Notes: generated by a model not told the origin, from the sequence alone. Counted from the stretch's first letter, positions 10,155-20,078 are shown. The stretch: DNA of 64,000 bases from UBA7662 sp036787895 (GCA_036787895.1 DAIQOK010000007.1:62001-126000), one strand, 5' to 3'. Program-made: numbers and translations.

Positions 10155-10709
10155 ATGAACAAACTTTTTGTTACCCTCCGCAATGCTGCTTTTGCAGTGA
10201 TACTTTTCGCCGGTGCTGCTACAGCACAAACTACCATGGTCGGCGGTGAAGCCATGTATCCCAAGAAAAACATCGTCGAAAATGCGGTGAATTCGAAAGA
10301 TCATACGACGCTGGTGGCAGCGGTAAAGGCAGCGGGGCTGGTGGAGACCTTGCAAAGCGCTGGCCCCTTCACTGTATTCGCCCCGGTAAACGATGCCTTC
10401 GAGAACCTGCCTGCTGGTACAGTCGACAATCTCCTCAAAGCCGAGAACAAAGGGCAGTTAACCGCGGTACTTACTTATCACGTAGTGGCTGGTAAATACG
10501 ATTTTGATGCCTTGGCCAAGGCTATCATGGCGGGAAAAGGCAAAGCCACGTTGAAAACCGTTCAGGGTGCAGAACTCACCTTTATGATGAATGGCAAACG
10601 CAACATACAAGTGATGGATGCCAAAGGCAATGTCGCCAATATTTCAACCTACGATGTTTATCAGTCGAATGGTGTCATCCAGGTCATCGATAAAGTATTG
10701 CTTCCTTAA
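10155..10709 (+). CDS. secreted fasciclin (FAS1) domain protein
   Basis: 184 aa: signal peptide (about 1-24, ending GAATAQ) and one FAS1 domain (about 37-183). Characteristic FAS1 elements are TLVAAVKAAGLVETL, the H1 box FTVFAPVNDAFENLP, LTYHVVAGKYDF and the closing H2-like SNGVIQVIDKVLLP. Such single-domain proteins are periplasmic or extracellular adhesion or matrix proteins. The ATG at 10155 is chosen because it begins the signal peptide; an upstream in-frame extension to 10125 would bury it. It is followed by a terminator-like hairpin. Confidence 0.9.
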   Translation: MNKLFVTLRNAAFAVILFAGAATAQTTMVGGEAMYPKKNIVENAVNSKDHTTLVAAVKAAGLVETLQSAGPFTVFAPVNDAFENLPAGTVDNLLKAENKGQLTAVLTYHVVAGKYDFDALAKAIMAGKGKATLKTVQGAELTFMMNGKRNIQVMDAKGNVANISTYDVYQSNGVIQVIDKVLLP

Positions 10710-10733
10710 GCAATAGGTTGTGGTTCAGTGTCG

Positions 10734-10767
10734 ACAGGCTGCCCACCAGGGTGGCCTGTTTATTTTA
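10734..10767 (+). terminator. probable terminator after the fasciclin gene
   Basis: ACAGG (10734-10738) pairs with CCTGT (10755-10759) around an inner CCAC/GTGG stem. There is a 4-nt bulge on the 5' side, and a TTTATTTT tract follows. Imperfect, hence moderate confidence. Confidence 0.5.
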
Positions 10768-10815
10768 AAGCCCAAGCCAAAGGCAACTTTTTAACTCTTA
10801 AAGTGTTTACTTCAA

Positions 10816-11331
10816 ATGAAAACTTATTTTCTGCTTCTCGGTCTATTTGTCGGCGTGGCCTGTCAAGGCCAGTCTGCCCATAACAAACCAACATCTCCTG
10901 CTTCCAAATCCACTACTATGACCTCTGATACAACCAACCTCAGCCAGCTCAGTGATGCCGACTGGAAAAAACGCTTAAGTCCGGAAGCTTACCGGGTGTT
11001 ACGTCAGCATGGCACCGAACGCCCTTACACTGGTGAGTATGATCAACATTGGGAGGCTGGCACCTATGTCTGCAAAGGTTGTGGCACGCCGCTCTTCACT
11101 TCCGACACAAAATTTGATGCAGGTTGTGGTTGGCCTAGCTTTTATCAAGGTATTGATAAATCTAAAATCAAAGAGGTCATCGATCGCTCTTTTGGCATGA
11201 TACGCACCGAAGTGCGTTGTGCTAAATGTGATGGTCACCTCGGTCATGTGTTTGATGATGGCCCCAATCCTACCGGTTTACGGTATTGTATCAATTCGGT
11301 GAGCCTGGGTTTCGAAAAAAAACAGCCTTAA
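10816..11331 (+). CDS. msrB: peptide-methionine (R)-S-oxide reductase, lipoprotein form
   Basis: Reduces methionine-R-sulfoxide in oxidised proteins, here probably in the envelope. The N-terminus is a lipoprotein-like signal with candidate lipidated C16 (VGVACQ), followed by a Ser/Thr-rich linker to about residue 45. The MsrB domain (about 50-168) has both zinc CxxC pairs (C86/C89 and C135/C138), the CGWPSF motif (C104) and the catalytic cysteine C158 in RYCIN. The lipid anchor fits a role in extracytoplasmic repair. It is followed at 94 bp by a CHASE-domain protein, with no obvious terminator between. Confidence 0.93.
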   Translation: MKTYFLLLGLFVGVACQGQSAHNKPTSPASKSTTMTSDTTNLSQLSDADWKKRLSPEAYRVLRQHGTERPYTGEYDQHWEAGTYVCKGCGTPLFTSDTKFDAGCGWPSFYQGIDKSKIKEVIDRSFGMIRTEVRCAKCDGHLGHVFDDGPNPTGLRYCINSVSLGFEKKQP

Positions 11332-11425
11332 TTAGGCCTATGACACATTTACTTCTGATTCCTTTAGATTTGCTATATTGCTGACTACATTTGCTTACTT
11401 TCGAAGAGTATAGCCGGGTGCCAAA

Positions 11426-12499
11426 ATGATAAACCTATTAAACGCTAAAGGTCGTTGCAGGCACCTGATGTTTGGGGCCTTAGCGTTTTTTACAGTTGCT
11501 GCTCTGGTTTTTTTATTAGCCAATCAACAATTTCTGCTCGAAAAAAGCGAACAAGAAAGACGGCTCGCTAACCGAGCTATGGTAGTTCAAAGTCAACTTG
11601 AAACTGTAATTAAACAATGTCAGAGCACGACCAAAACTTTAGGTTTTATCGTTGAACAATATGGTGAACCGGAAAACTTTGATGCCATAGCGGCTGGGCT
11701 CAAGGAAGGCAGTCCGTATATAAGCGCATTACAGTTGCTCAAAGGTGGTATCATTACCCAAGTATATCCATTGAAAGGCAATGAGGTGGTGATTGGCTAC
11801 AATGTGCTTGCCGACAGTACCCGAAACAAAGAAGCCATACGGGCTGTGCGGGAAAAAGACTTTTTTATCGCCGGCCCCTTTGAGTTGAAACAGGGTGGGC
11901 TGGCAGTTGTTGGTCGATATCCCATATTTAAAGATGAGGTATTTTGGGGATTATCAGCCGTTATCGTTCGTTTTGATGCTTTAATTGCAGCCGCAGGTAT
12001 GCGCGCTGAAGCAAGCAGTACTTTTTCATATCAGTTCACCAAAAAGGACCCGGACAACGGTCAGGAAGTAAACTTTTTACTTCCGTATTCGGGCCAGACA
12101 AGCAAAAGCAGGGTGTCGGTCGAAATTCCGGATGGTGCCTGGACCATTCATATTATGCCCAAAAACCCGGTTCGATTTATGGATAACTGGGCGCTATTGT
12201 TGTTTGGCGGCTTGTGTGCGGCTATGACGGCCTATTTGATTGTTCATCTGCTCAATGAGCCGGGTAGGCTGAATCATCAGATTGCCAAAAAAACTGCCCA
12301 CCTCAAAGAAATTGCCTGGATGCAATCCCATCAGGTTAGAGCACCTTTGGCACGCATTATGGCATTGTCGGCCTTGTTAAACCCGGAAAGCTTCGATCCG
12401 GAGCAGGACAAGGAGCTGGTGGCCGAGTTGAAAAAGTCGTCCGAAGAATTGGATGACATTATACGTGATATCGTGAAGCGTACCGAAAATCAGGCTTAA
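11426..12499 (+). CDS. CHASE-domain sensor with HisKA-like helix but no ATPase domain
   Basis: 357 aa: TM1 (about 14-33), extracytoplasmic CHASE domain (about 60-250, with the YPLKGNE-IGYN block), TM2 (about 253-275) and a short cytoplasmic HisKA-like two-helix stretch with H302 in SHQVRAPLARI. The protein ends 55 residues after this histidine, so the HATPase_c domain of a normal histidine kinase is absent. The stop overlaps the stop of the convergent response regulator by 4 bp. It could be phosphorylated in trans or act as a dominant-negative partner. Truncation by mutation is possible, but the downstream sequence is a different gene, so no remnant is visible. Confidence 0.8.
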   Translation: MINLLNAKGRCRHLMFGALAFFTVAALVFLLANQQFLLEKSEQERRLANRAMVVQSQLETVIKQCQSTTKTLGFIVEQYGEPENFDAIAAGLKEGSPYISALQLLKGGIITQVYPLKGNEVVIGYNVLADSTRNKEAIRAVREKDFFIAGPFELKQGGLAVVGRYPIFKDEVFWGLSAVIVRFDALIAAAGMRAEASSTFSYQFTKKDPDNGQEVNFLLPYSGQTSKSRVSVEIPDGAWTIHIMPKNPVRFMDNWALLLFGGLCAAMTAYLIVHLLNEPGRLNHQIAKKTAHLKEIAWMQSHQVRAPLARIMALSALLNPESFDPEQDKELVAELKKSSEELDDIIRDIVKRTENQA

Positions 12500-13125
12500 A
12501 TCAGTCCCTGATCGCTTGCAAATTTTACCAGACCTGCCGCATTTTTAGCATCTAATTTTCGCAGCAGATTTTTACGATGGGTCATTACCGTATGTTCTGA
12601 AATAAATAGCTTATCGGCAATTTCACGTGTAGTCATTTCACGCGCAATGCAACGAATAATGTCCACCTCCCGCCGCGTAAGTGAAAGTTTGCGGAGGAAA
12701 TCATCGGTGAAATAATCCTTTTCTTTTTCCTGTATCTCATTTTTGTCCTCATAAAATACCTGCTCACCTCCCTGAATACGCTTAATAGCATCTATTACCA
12801 AGGAAATTGAACTGTTTTTCAGTAAATAACCATCCCCTCCCAGACGTTGCACTTCTCGTTTAAACTCAAGCTGCTCGTAATTCGAGAGAACCAATACTTT
12901 AAGTTGAGGAAAGGAAGCCTTCAGCTGAACCAGGGTCTCCAAACCATTTAAATTCGGCATGTTTAAGTCAAGGGTTACCAAATCACAAGGAAGTACGGCT
13001 AAAAGTTCCAGCAATTGTTTACCATCCGATGCAGAACCAACTACCTGGAAGTCAGCCTGTCGGCTAAGCATCAATGCCAGGCCTTCCAAAAAAAGTGCGT
13101 GGTCGTCAGCTAAAATGAGGCGCAT
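12496..13125 (-). CDS. NarL/FixJ-type response regulator
   Basis: 209 aa: receiver domain (1-120) with acidic pocket D7/D8, phosphoacceptor D53 (VTLDLNMPN) and conserved lysine in YLLKNS; then a LuxR-type helix-turn-helix (about 146-205; LTRREVDIIRCIA, TTREIADKLFISEHTV). It is a DNA-binding transcription regulator, presumably phosphorylated by the TPR histidine kinase encoded 55 bp upstream. Its end overlaps the convergent CHASE gene by 4 bp. Confidence 0.93.
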   Translation of the reverse strand: MRLILADDHALFLEGLALMLSRQADFQVVGSASDGKQLLELLAVLPCDLVTLDLNMPNLNGLETLVQLKASFPQLKVLVLSNYEQLEFKREVQRLGGDGYLLKNSSISLVIDAIKRIQGGEQVFYEDKNEIQEKEKDYFTDDFLRKLSLTRREVDIIRCIAREMTTREIADKLFISEHTVMTHRKNLLRKLDAKNAAGLVKFASDQGLI

Positions 13126-13180
13126 AATCCTTTAAAAATACACAGCTATCCACATACTTCTACCCATTTCTACTGAAAAG

Positions 13181-15418
13181 TTATCCATTTTCCAGAGGTA
13201 GTTCTATGGAGATTAATGTTCCTTGTCCGGGTGCCGTTTCAACTGTCATCCTGCCGTTCATGAGGTGAATGCGCTACTCGATGGTTCTCAAACCAATACC
13301 ATCAGAACTGTTGTCGATGGGCTCGAAGCCCTTGCCATTGTCTTCTACCATAATCACCAGTTGGTCTTCATGTTCTACCAATTGTATGATGACATTCCGC
13401 GCCTCGGCATGTTTTAGTATATTGTTACAAAGCTCCAATAAGATGCGGTAAGTGCTTAACGAAAGTGATTCACTCAGGGACCGGTCGAAGCCGGTTATCA
13501 GCAAATCAAAATGCACTTTACCGGCATGGTTCAGCTGGTCGACATACAGTTCAACGGCCTTTTTCAGTCCAAATTTACCCAAACTGCTAGGCATGAGGAT
13601 GTGGCTTAGGTTGCGCACATCGGTAGCCACATGATCGAGCATATCTTTGGCGTTCCGCAAGCTGAGATGAGCTTTTTTCGATGCCAGCTGTTCTTCCGTT
13701 TCAAATCGTTCGAGTTGCAGGCGAAGGGCCGACAACATGGAGCCCACATCGTCGTGCAGACTTTCAGCTATCCGTTTGCGCTCAATTTCCTGACCCTCCA
13801 AAAGGGCATCGATAACCTCCAGTTTTTTGCGTTTTTCAGCTTCTTCAAGTTCCAGCTCCTTGATTTGACGCTCTTTTTCGGCCAGCAGTTCGGCCTGTTG
13901 TTTCCGGTTCCGGTACCAAAAAATACCGAAGCCACTGATGAGCAGCAACAGCAAAAGACTTAAAAGGAAGAGGTAAAACCTGAATTCGTTTTTACGTAAT
14001 TCAGCAGCCTTACGCTTGTTTTCAGCATCCAATAAGGCGATTTTCTCGGTTTGAGCCGCCTGTCGCAAGGAATCTTCGAGCTGGAGCACCCGCAGTATTT
14101 CTGTATCATGGGCTGGCTCATCGGATTTAGGTAGAGTTGCCCGACCTGACAGCTTGCTTTCCTGTTCCTTAATTTCGGGTTGACCGCTTTTCCTTCTTTG
14201 ATGCTTGAGCCAAGCCAGATCATAGCTGTCACGTATAACTACAGGCAAGTGTCGTAATTCCGCTTTTAATTGGGCAAAATGTTCTTCAGCAATTTTGTAG
14301 AAGCCTTTTTCACTAAAATAACTAGCGACCAGCAGCCGGTCGGAAGCTACATAGGCATTCGGATGGCCCTTATCAAGTAAGCCCCGCTGCATTAAATCGA
14401 CACCCCGACCCTGAGCACCAGATTCGTATAACAACCGACCTTTTAAAAGCTGGATGGCGGCTTTTCCCTTGAGGTTACGGGTTAGCTGCAGGGTTTGCAA
14501 ATTATCGATAAGGGCTTCGGCATTGGCAAGGTCGCCTGTTTGCAAGTATAATCGAGCGAGACGCATTTGCAAGTAAAACTGCCGATCGGGAGAATTGGTG
14601 TTTTTACTCAGCTCGGCAGCCGTTTTCAAATAAGGTAGTGCACGTTGGTAGTCGTTGATATCCTCCAGCAGACCGGCAATTTCCAGCAGGAAATTGGATT
14701 GCATGTCAACATCAAAATTGCTTTCGGCCTTTCGAAGTCCCTGATTTCGGATGCGAAGCGACGCTTCATGCTGACCTAGTTTGTGCAAGGCACGGCCCTG
14801 AAGTAGCAGGCCTTGCTGTTCAAGCATTAAATCGGGGATTTTCGAAGCGATATTGGCAACCACTTCACCTAGTTCGAGCGTTTTTTCATAATCTCCCAAA
14901 GCGAATACGGCGTTGCCATAATTATTAAGTGCAAGTGCCAATTCAGCCCTACTGGCTGTTTTGCGGTATTCTGGAAGCAAATCTTCGTATAACTCGATGG
15001 CTTTCTGATGCTGACGAAGACGGAAATAAAAGGCGGCTTGAATTAATTTAAGCGACAACGCCCTTTGTTTATCCCCTTGCTTTTCTATCAGTTCTATGGT
15101 TTTAAGCAGGTATTTTAAGCCTTTTTGTTCCTCACGAAAAACGATGGATAATTGGTTGTATATACTTGTTTCCAGCTCAATCATTTTATAGCGCTGGGCC
15201 ACTTCTAATCCACGCAGGTAGTACCGTTCGGCCTGTTGGGGGTTGTTTTGGTAAAATTTTCCCACATTAAATGCCGCCAGAACCCATTCTTTCGGGTTCT
15301 CAACGGGTTTTTCCAATATGCTCAGATTTTTTTCCAGCTCTGATCGCAAACTTTCCTGCGCGACAAGCTGGAGGCTGAAAAAACAGCCCCAAAAGAACAG
15401 CCAAGCTCGCAACCACAT
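13181..15418 (-). pseudogene. TPR sensor histidine kinase (HisKA_3/HATPase_c) with in-frame amber codon
   Basis: Reading from ATG 15418: signal peptide, TPR-like helical repeats (about 40-400), a single TM (about 479-500), a coiled coil, HisKA_3 with phosphoacceptor H555 (ESLHDDVGS) and HATPase_c with N box (LELCNNILKHAEA), G1 (VEDNGKGF) and G2 (DGIGLRTIE). A TAG (13274-13276) follows GLRTIE. The same frame then continues RIHLMNGRMTVETAPGQGTL to a TAA at 13181-13183, exactly the family's missing end. The 714-aa product lacks the last helix and strand of the ATPase domain and is probably impaired. The TAG could be a point mutation, a sequencing error or, less likely, readthrough. It lies between a cytochrome gene (5 bp upstream) and its response regulator. 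Confidence 0.88.
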
Positions 15419-15423
15419 CCTTT

Positions 15424-16131
15424 TTAGTGTGCAGCGTGGGCGTCAGCGGCATTGGCCAGGGCCGCCTTGATATAGGCCACACTGGCCATGATTTCCTCAG
15501 GGCTCAACACTTTACCAAAAGCTGGCATACCGCCCTTGCCCAAGCTGATCCGGTCCACCATGCCGCCTTTATCGAGCATGGAAAGCTGTAAATCTTTCGC
15601 ACCGGCAGCCCCCATTTTACCATCGTCGCCATGGCAACGCACGCAATAATTAATATAAACAGCCTTGCCATGCGCTAAAACATCATAAGTGTCGGCGGTG
15701 GGGTCAAAATCGGATGAAGTATAGGCTGGCGCGTCATTGGCTGCAAGCTGATTGAAATAATCGGCTTTATTCATGGTCATACTTTTGGTTTCGGAAACGC
15801 CATAAGCATATACCAACAGCACAAAGCTGAGGAGTGCCAGTGCCTTATTCTTACGTTTGAAACCTACGATAGCCAAAGGAATGGAAGCGAAAACAGCTAT
15901 CAGTTTAACCCAGAACCAATTGCCTGCCGAAATGCTCGGCGTCTGGGTGGCCAAATAAATACCACTAAGCAAGAAAAGCGTAGAAACTACCATTTCTGCT
16001 ATTTTGGTCTTTTTAGCAAACTTATCCAACAGCTCGTTTTTGCCAGCCAGCAAGAGGGTGGTTTTTACGAGATACAAAACGAGAAACAAAGCCACCACCA
16101 AGGTGTGGGTATGCAGCATGCCGGTATACAT
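15424..16131 (-). CDS. SirB2-like membrane domain fused to cytochrome c
   Basis: 235 aa. Residues 1-115 form four membrane helices of the SirB2 type (HTHTLVVALFLVLYLVKTTLL opens helix 1). Residues 145-228 are a class I cytochrome c domain with the haem site C163-V-R-C166-H167 and a distal methionine in GGMPAFG. The cytochrome should face the periplasm. It probably passes electrons to or from a membrane partner; no oxidase genes are nearby. The stop is 5 bp before the histidine kinase start, so cytochrome, kinase and regulator form an operon, suggesting redox or energy sensing. Confidence 0.85.
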   Translation of the reverse strand: MYTGMLHTHTLVVALFLVLYLVKTTLLLAGKNELLDKFAKKTKIAEMVVSTLFLLSGIYLATQTPSISAGNWFWVKLIAVFASIPLAIVGFKRKNKALALLSFVLLVYAYGVSETKSMTMNKADYFNQLAANDAPAYTSSDFDPTADTYDVLAHGKAVYINYCVRCHGDDGKMGAAGAKDLQLSMLDKGGMVDRISLGKGGMPAFGKVLSPEEIMASVAYIKAALANAADAHAAH

Positions 16132-16143
16132 AGTTCGGGTAGT

Positions 16144-16944
16144 TTAAGTGAGTGTAAATTTCATGAAATCATCGAGTAGCGCGATGGTTTTTTCGGGTTT
16201 TTCGTAATGAACCATATGCCCGGCCGATGGTATGCCGTGAAAAACGGTGATTGGAGCCAGCTCAGCGGCTTTTAAAACAGCTGCATACGGCAAGATTGGG
16301 TCTTGCAAACCACCTACCAGCAGCATAGGTTTGGGCCATTTTTGCAATAAGTGGCTGCGGTCGGGTCGATCGCGCATGGCCTGTAGCTGCATCACATGGG
16401 CTTCAGGCGAGAATTCGTTATTGATTTGCTTCAGACTTTGAATAATAGCAGCCATAGCAACGGTGTTTTCGGGAGCGAATAGGCCCGGAATAAAGGCGTT
16501 GATGAATTCTCCTTTCCCTTTTTTACGGATAAGCGCGATGGTACGGTCGCGATTGGCCTTTTTGGTGTCATCGTCGGCAAAAGGGTGGGAACAAAACAAA
16601 CCCAGCGCCGCACATCTGTCGGCATAAGCCTCCGCCAACGCCAGCGCCACATAGCCGCCCATGCTGTGACCCACCACCACGGCTGTCGCCACTTTTTCTG
16701 CATCGAGTATCGCTGCTACTGCATCGGCCATCTTCTCCATACTGCTACCGCCTTCGGGCCAGCCACTGCCGCCTGAACCGTGCAAATCGGGTAAAATGAG
16801 GGTATACCGACTGCTTAAAGCTTCTGCAATGTGCCGCCAAACCCGGTGATCTTCGGTAAAACCATGGAGTAAAACCAAGGGCGGCCCTTGCCCTATCCGG
16901 TACCAACTGAGTTCGACCTTTTGAAAGCTGGTTTTTTTGTTCAT
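16144..16944 (-). CDS. alpha/beta-fold hydrolase
   Basis: 266 aa, no signal peptide. It has the oxyanion HGFTEDHRVW motif, the nucleophile elbow GHSMGG (S94), an acid in GGLQDPILP and the catalytic histidine in PSAGHMVHYEKPE. It resembles the broad alpha/beta hydrolase_1 group (esterases, C-C hydrolases); the substrate cannot be named. It ends 12 bp before the cytochrome start and may head that operon. It diverges from the amidohydrolase gene across only 41 bp. Confidence 0.88.
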   Translation of the reverse strand: MNKKTSFQKVELSWYRIGQGPPLVLLHGFTEDHRVWRHIAEALSSRYTLILPDLHGSGGSGWPEGGSSMEKMADAVAAILDAEKVATAVVVGHSMGGYVALALAEAYADRCAALGLFCSHPFADDDTKKANRDRTIALIRKKGKGEFINAFIPGLFAPENTVAMAAIIQSLKQINNEFSPEAHVMQLQAMRDRPDRSHLLQKWPKPMLLVGGLQDPILPYAAVLKAAELAPITVFHGIPSAGHMVHYEKPEKTIALLDDFMKFTLT

Positions 16945-16985
16945 TTTTGCTGATTACCGTTTGCTTAACAAGTATACAAATAAGC

Positions 16986-19900
16986 ATGAAGAAGCCCCTT
17001 CTTTTGTTCCTGCTCCTCCTGATGGCTGCCTTCAGCGCACAGGCCCAGCCACACTTTCCTTATAATGGCGTACAAGACCAACGGCCTGATGGTTGGTTGC
17101 TCAAAAATGCCACCATCGTTGTGTCACCCGGACTACAACTCGACAAAGCAGATATGCTCATCAGGGAAGGAAAAATAGAAGCTGTTGGCAAAGGTTTGAG
17201 TCTGCCCAAAGGCTACCGTGAGCTCGACATGACCGGCAAATTCATCTATCCCGCCTTTATTGAGCTGAACAGCAGCTATGGCTTACCAAAAAGCAGTGCC
17301 GGCGGTCGCAACCGCAATGCCGGACCGCAGCTTACCCCTGCCCGTGAAGGGGCTTTTGGTGCCAACGACGCCATCAAATCCGACACCCGGGCCGATTTGT
17401 TGTTTCACACAGACGCTAAAACGGCCGCCTCTTTACGCAAAGCCGGCTTTGGTGCTGTAGTCGCCCACCAAGCCGACGGCATCGCCCGAGGCAGTTCCGC
17501 ACTTGTGGCGCTAGGCGATGGCCCCGATCAGGAACAACTTTTGCGGGCGCCGGTGGCGGCACACTATTCGTTCAATAAAGGAAGCTCTACCCAGGATTAC
17601 CCTTCATCGCTCATGGGCAGCATCGCGCTGTTGCGCCAGACCCATCTCGATGCCCAGTGGTACCAGGCCAATAAAACCAGATTGCAGCTCAACGATCTCG
17701 CCCTCGATGGCTGGCTCGCTACCGTTGCACTTCCCCAGATGTTTGAAACCAGCAGCAAATACGATTTGTTGCGTGCCGACAAACTGGGTGATGAATTCGG
17801 CATACAATACATCATTAAAGGCACAGGCGAAGAATACCAATATCTCGATGCCATCAAAGCCAGTAAAGCCAGCCTCATCATCCCCATCAACTTTCCGAAT
17901 GCACTCGACCTAGAAGACCCTTTCGATGCCATACAAGCCAGTCTGAGCCAAATGAAACACTGGGAAATGGCGCCGGGTAATCTCGCTGCCTTGCAGCAGG
18001 CCGGCATCAAGTTCGCCATCACCCAAAATGGCGTAGAAACAGCCGGTGATTTTTGGGCCAACCTCCGCCTGGCTGTAGAATATGGTTTAGACCCTGCTGC
18101 AGCCTTGGCGGCACTTACAACGGTTCCTGCTCAACTCAGTCGTCAAATGGATTTGCTCGGCACACTCGACAAAGGCAAACTCGCCAATTTTATCGTTACC
18201 AGCGGGCCTCTTTTCGACAAAGAAACAGAGCTCTACGACAACTGGGTAAAAGGTCAGCGCTACGAAGTTAATCCCATGCCCGAAGGCCGGGATATACGTG
18301 CCAACTACCATTTCCGACTGGCAAACGACAGCACTTACGAAGTACAAATCAAAGGTAAAGCCACCCGTCCCGAAGGCGAACTTATTGTCAACGACAGCAC
18401 CAAAATTAAGCTGAACCTGAGTTTTGCCAATGGTTTCTGGTCGGTTTGGTTCGAAGGCAAAAAAGAGGCTTTGCCAGGTGTACATCGCTTGAGTTTATGG
18501 CCGGTAGGCAATGCACTTGAAGGAAAATACAGCGATGCATCCGGAAAAGACAACGATGTCAGGTGGACTTATGCTTCGCCCTTTAAGGAGAAAGACAAAA
18601 AAGATAAAGAACTCAAAGCTGCCAGTATCGGCTATTTGCCGAAGCCTTTTACCGATTTAGGCTACGACAGTTTGCCCAAGGCCGAAACTTTTCTTTTCCG
18701 CAATGCCACCGTCTGGACGAATGAAAAAGATGGCATACTCACCGAAACCGATGTGGTAGTGAGCAAGGGTAAAATTGTTGCAGTTGGCAAGAAGCTAAAT
18801 CAAGGCGCCTTTGGTGCTCAAATCCGTGAAATAGATGCCACTGGTAAACATATCACCGCCGGCATTATCGATGAACATTCGCACATCGCCATTAGCCGTG
18901 GTGTAAACGAAGGCAGTCGCAGCATTACTGCGGAAGTGCGTATAGGCGACGCGCTCAACCCCGACGATGTAAACATTTACCGCCAACTGGCCGGGGGGGT
19001 TACCAGCTCCAATCTGCTGCATGGTTCTGCCAATAGCATAGGTGGTCAGGCCCAGCTCATCAAATTACGATGGGGAGTGAGCAATCCTGAAGCTTTAAAA
19101 TTTGAGGGCGCACCGGGTTTCATCAAATTTGCCTTGGGCGAAAATGTAAAACAGTCGAATTGGGGTGATCGTCAAACGATACGTTTCCCGCAAACCCGCA
19201 TGGGTGTGGAGCAAGTGATGATGGATGGCTTTTTACGCGCCAAGGCCTATGAAGAAGCGCGCAAAACAAATGCCGCAGGCACCCGTCGTGACCTTACCCT
19301 CGAATCCCTGAATGAAATCCGCAACAATCAGCGCTTCATCACCTGCCACAGTTATGTGCAAAGTGAAATCAATATGCTCATGAAAGTGGGCGATTCGGTG
19401 GGTTTTAAGGTCAATACCTTCACCCACATTCTCGAAGGCTACAAAGTGGCTGACAAAATGAAAGCCCATGGCGCTAATGCCTCTACTTTCGCCGATTGGT
19501 GGGCCTACAAAATGGAAGTTGCCGATGCTATACCGCACAATGCCGGTTTGATGACCCAAGTTGGTTTGAATGTCGCTATCAATTCAGATGATGCCGAAAT
19601 GGCGCGTCGCCTGAACCAGGAAGCGGCCAAATCGGTGATGTATACCGCCATGTCGGAAGAGGATGCGCTGAAAATGGTAACACTCAATCCGGCAAAAATG
19701 CTGCGTGTTGATCAACGGGTAGGTAGTGTGAAGGTGGGTAAAGATGCCGATATCGTGCTTTGGAACGGGCATCCGCTCTCCATTTACACCAAAGCAGAAA
19801 TGACTTTGGTCGATGGTATTGCCTATTTCGATGCCAGTCGGGAAGCTGAAAAAATGCGTCAGATTGCCGCTGAGCGCCAACGTCTGATCGAAAAAATGAT

Positions 19901-19994
19901 ACTTGCCCGTAAAAACGGCGCCAAAGCCGCCAAACCAAAATTTATGGTCGAAAGCTTCTGGCATTGTGATACCATAGGAGAAGCTGCGGAGTAA
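16986..19994 (+). CDS. secreted tandem amidohydrolase-family protein
   Basis: 1002 aa from ATG 16986 with a signal peptide (about 1-20, ending SAQAQ). Two amidohydrolase-like units sit in tandem. The N-terminal one (about 35-440) has the start and end beta-sandwich signatures but YPAFIELNSSYG where the metal-binding HxH should be. The C-terminal one (about 570-980) has IIDEHSHIAIS (HxH near residue 630), later histidines, and the closing LNPAKMLRVDQRVGSVKVGK. So only the second half looks able to bind metal. Likely an extracytoplasmic metal-dependent hydrolase of a cyclic amide or peptide-like substrate. Upstream ATG 16947 is in frame but would precede the signal peptide. Confidence 0.87.
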   Translation: MKKPLLLFLLLLMAAFSAQAQPHFPYNGVQDQRPDGWLLKNATIVVSPGLQLDKADMLIREGKIEAVGKGLSLPKGYRELDMTGKFIYPAFIELNSSYGLPKSSAGGRNRNAGPQLTPAREGAFGANDAIKSDTRADLLFHTDAKTAASLRKAGFGAVVAHQADGIARGSSALVALGDGPDQEQLLRAPVAAHYSFNKGSSTQDYPSSLMGSIALLRQTHLDAQWYQANKTRLQLNDLALDGWLATVALPQMFETSSKYDLLRADKLGDEFGIQYIIKGTGEEYQYLDAIKASKASLIIPINFPNALDLEDPFDAIQASLSQMKHWEMAPGNLAALQQAGIKFAITQNGVETAGDFWANLRLAVEYGLDPAAALAALTTVPAQLSRQMDLLGTLDKGKLANFIVTSGPLFDKETELYDNWVKGQRYEVNPMPEGRDIRANYHFRLANDSTYEVQIKGKATRPEGELIVNDSTKIKLNLSFANGFWSVWFEGKKEALPGVHRLSLWPVGNALEGKYSDASGKDNDVRWTYASPFKEKDKKDKELKAASIGYLPKPFTDLGYDSLPKAETFLFRNATVWTNEKDGILTETDVVVSKGKIVAVGKKLNQGAFGAQIREIDATGKHITAGIIDEHSHIAISRGVNEGSRSITAEVRIGDALNPDDVNIYRQLAGGVTSSNLLHGSANSIGGQAQLIKLRWGVSNPEALKFEGAPGFIKFALGENVKQSNWGDRQTIRFPQTRMGVEQVMMDGFLRAKAYEEARKTNAAGTRRDLTLESLNEIRNNQRFITCHSYVQSEINMLMKVGDSVGFKVNTFTHILEGYKVADKMKAHGANASTFADWWAYKMEVADAIPHNAGLMTQVGLNVAINSDDAEMARRLNQEAAKSVMYTAMSEEDALKMVTLNPAKMLRVDQRVGSVKVGKDADIVLWNGHPLSIYTKAEMTLVDGIAYFDASREAEKMRQIAAERQRLIEKMILARKNGAKAAKPKFMVESFWHCDTIGEAAE

Positions 19995-20078
19995 AAGGCT
20001 TTACCAGGTTTTTACTTCATTCCCGCTGTGATAAAACTTTCTAGTCGCCGGCAAAATTTTAACTCCCGCCATTACGGC

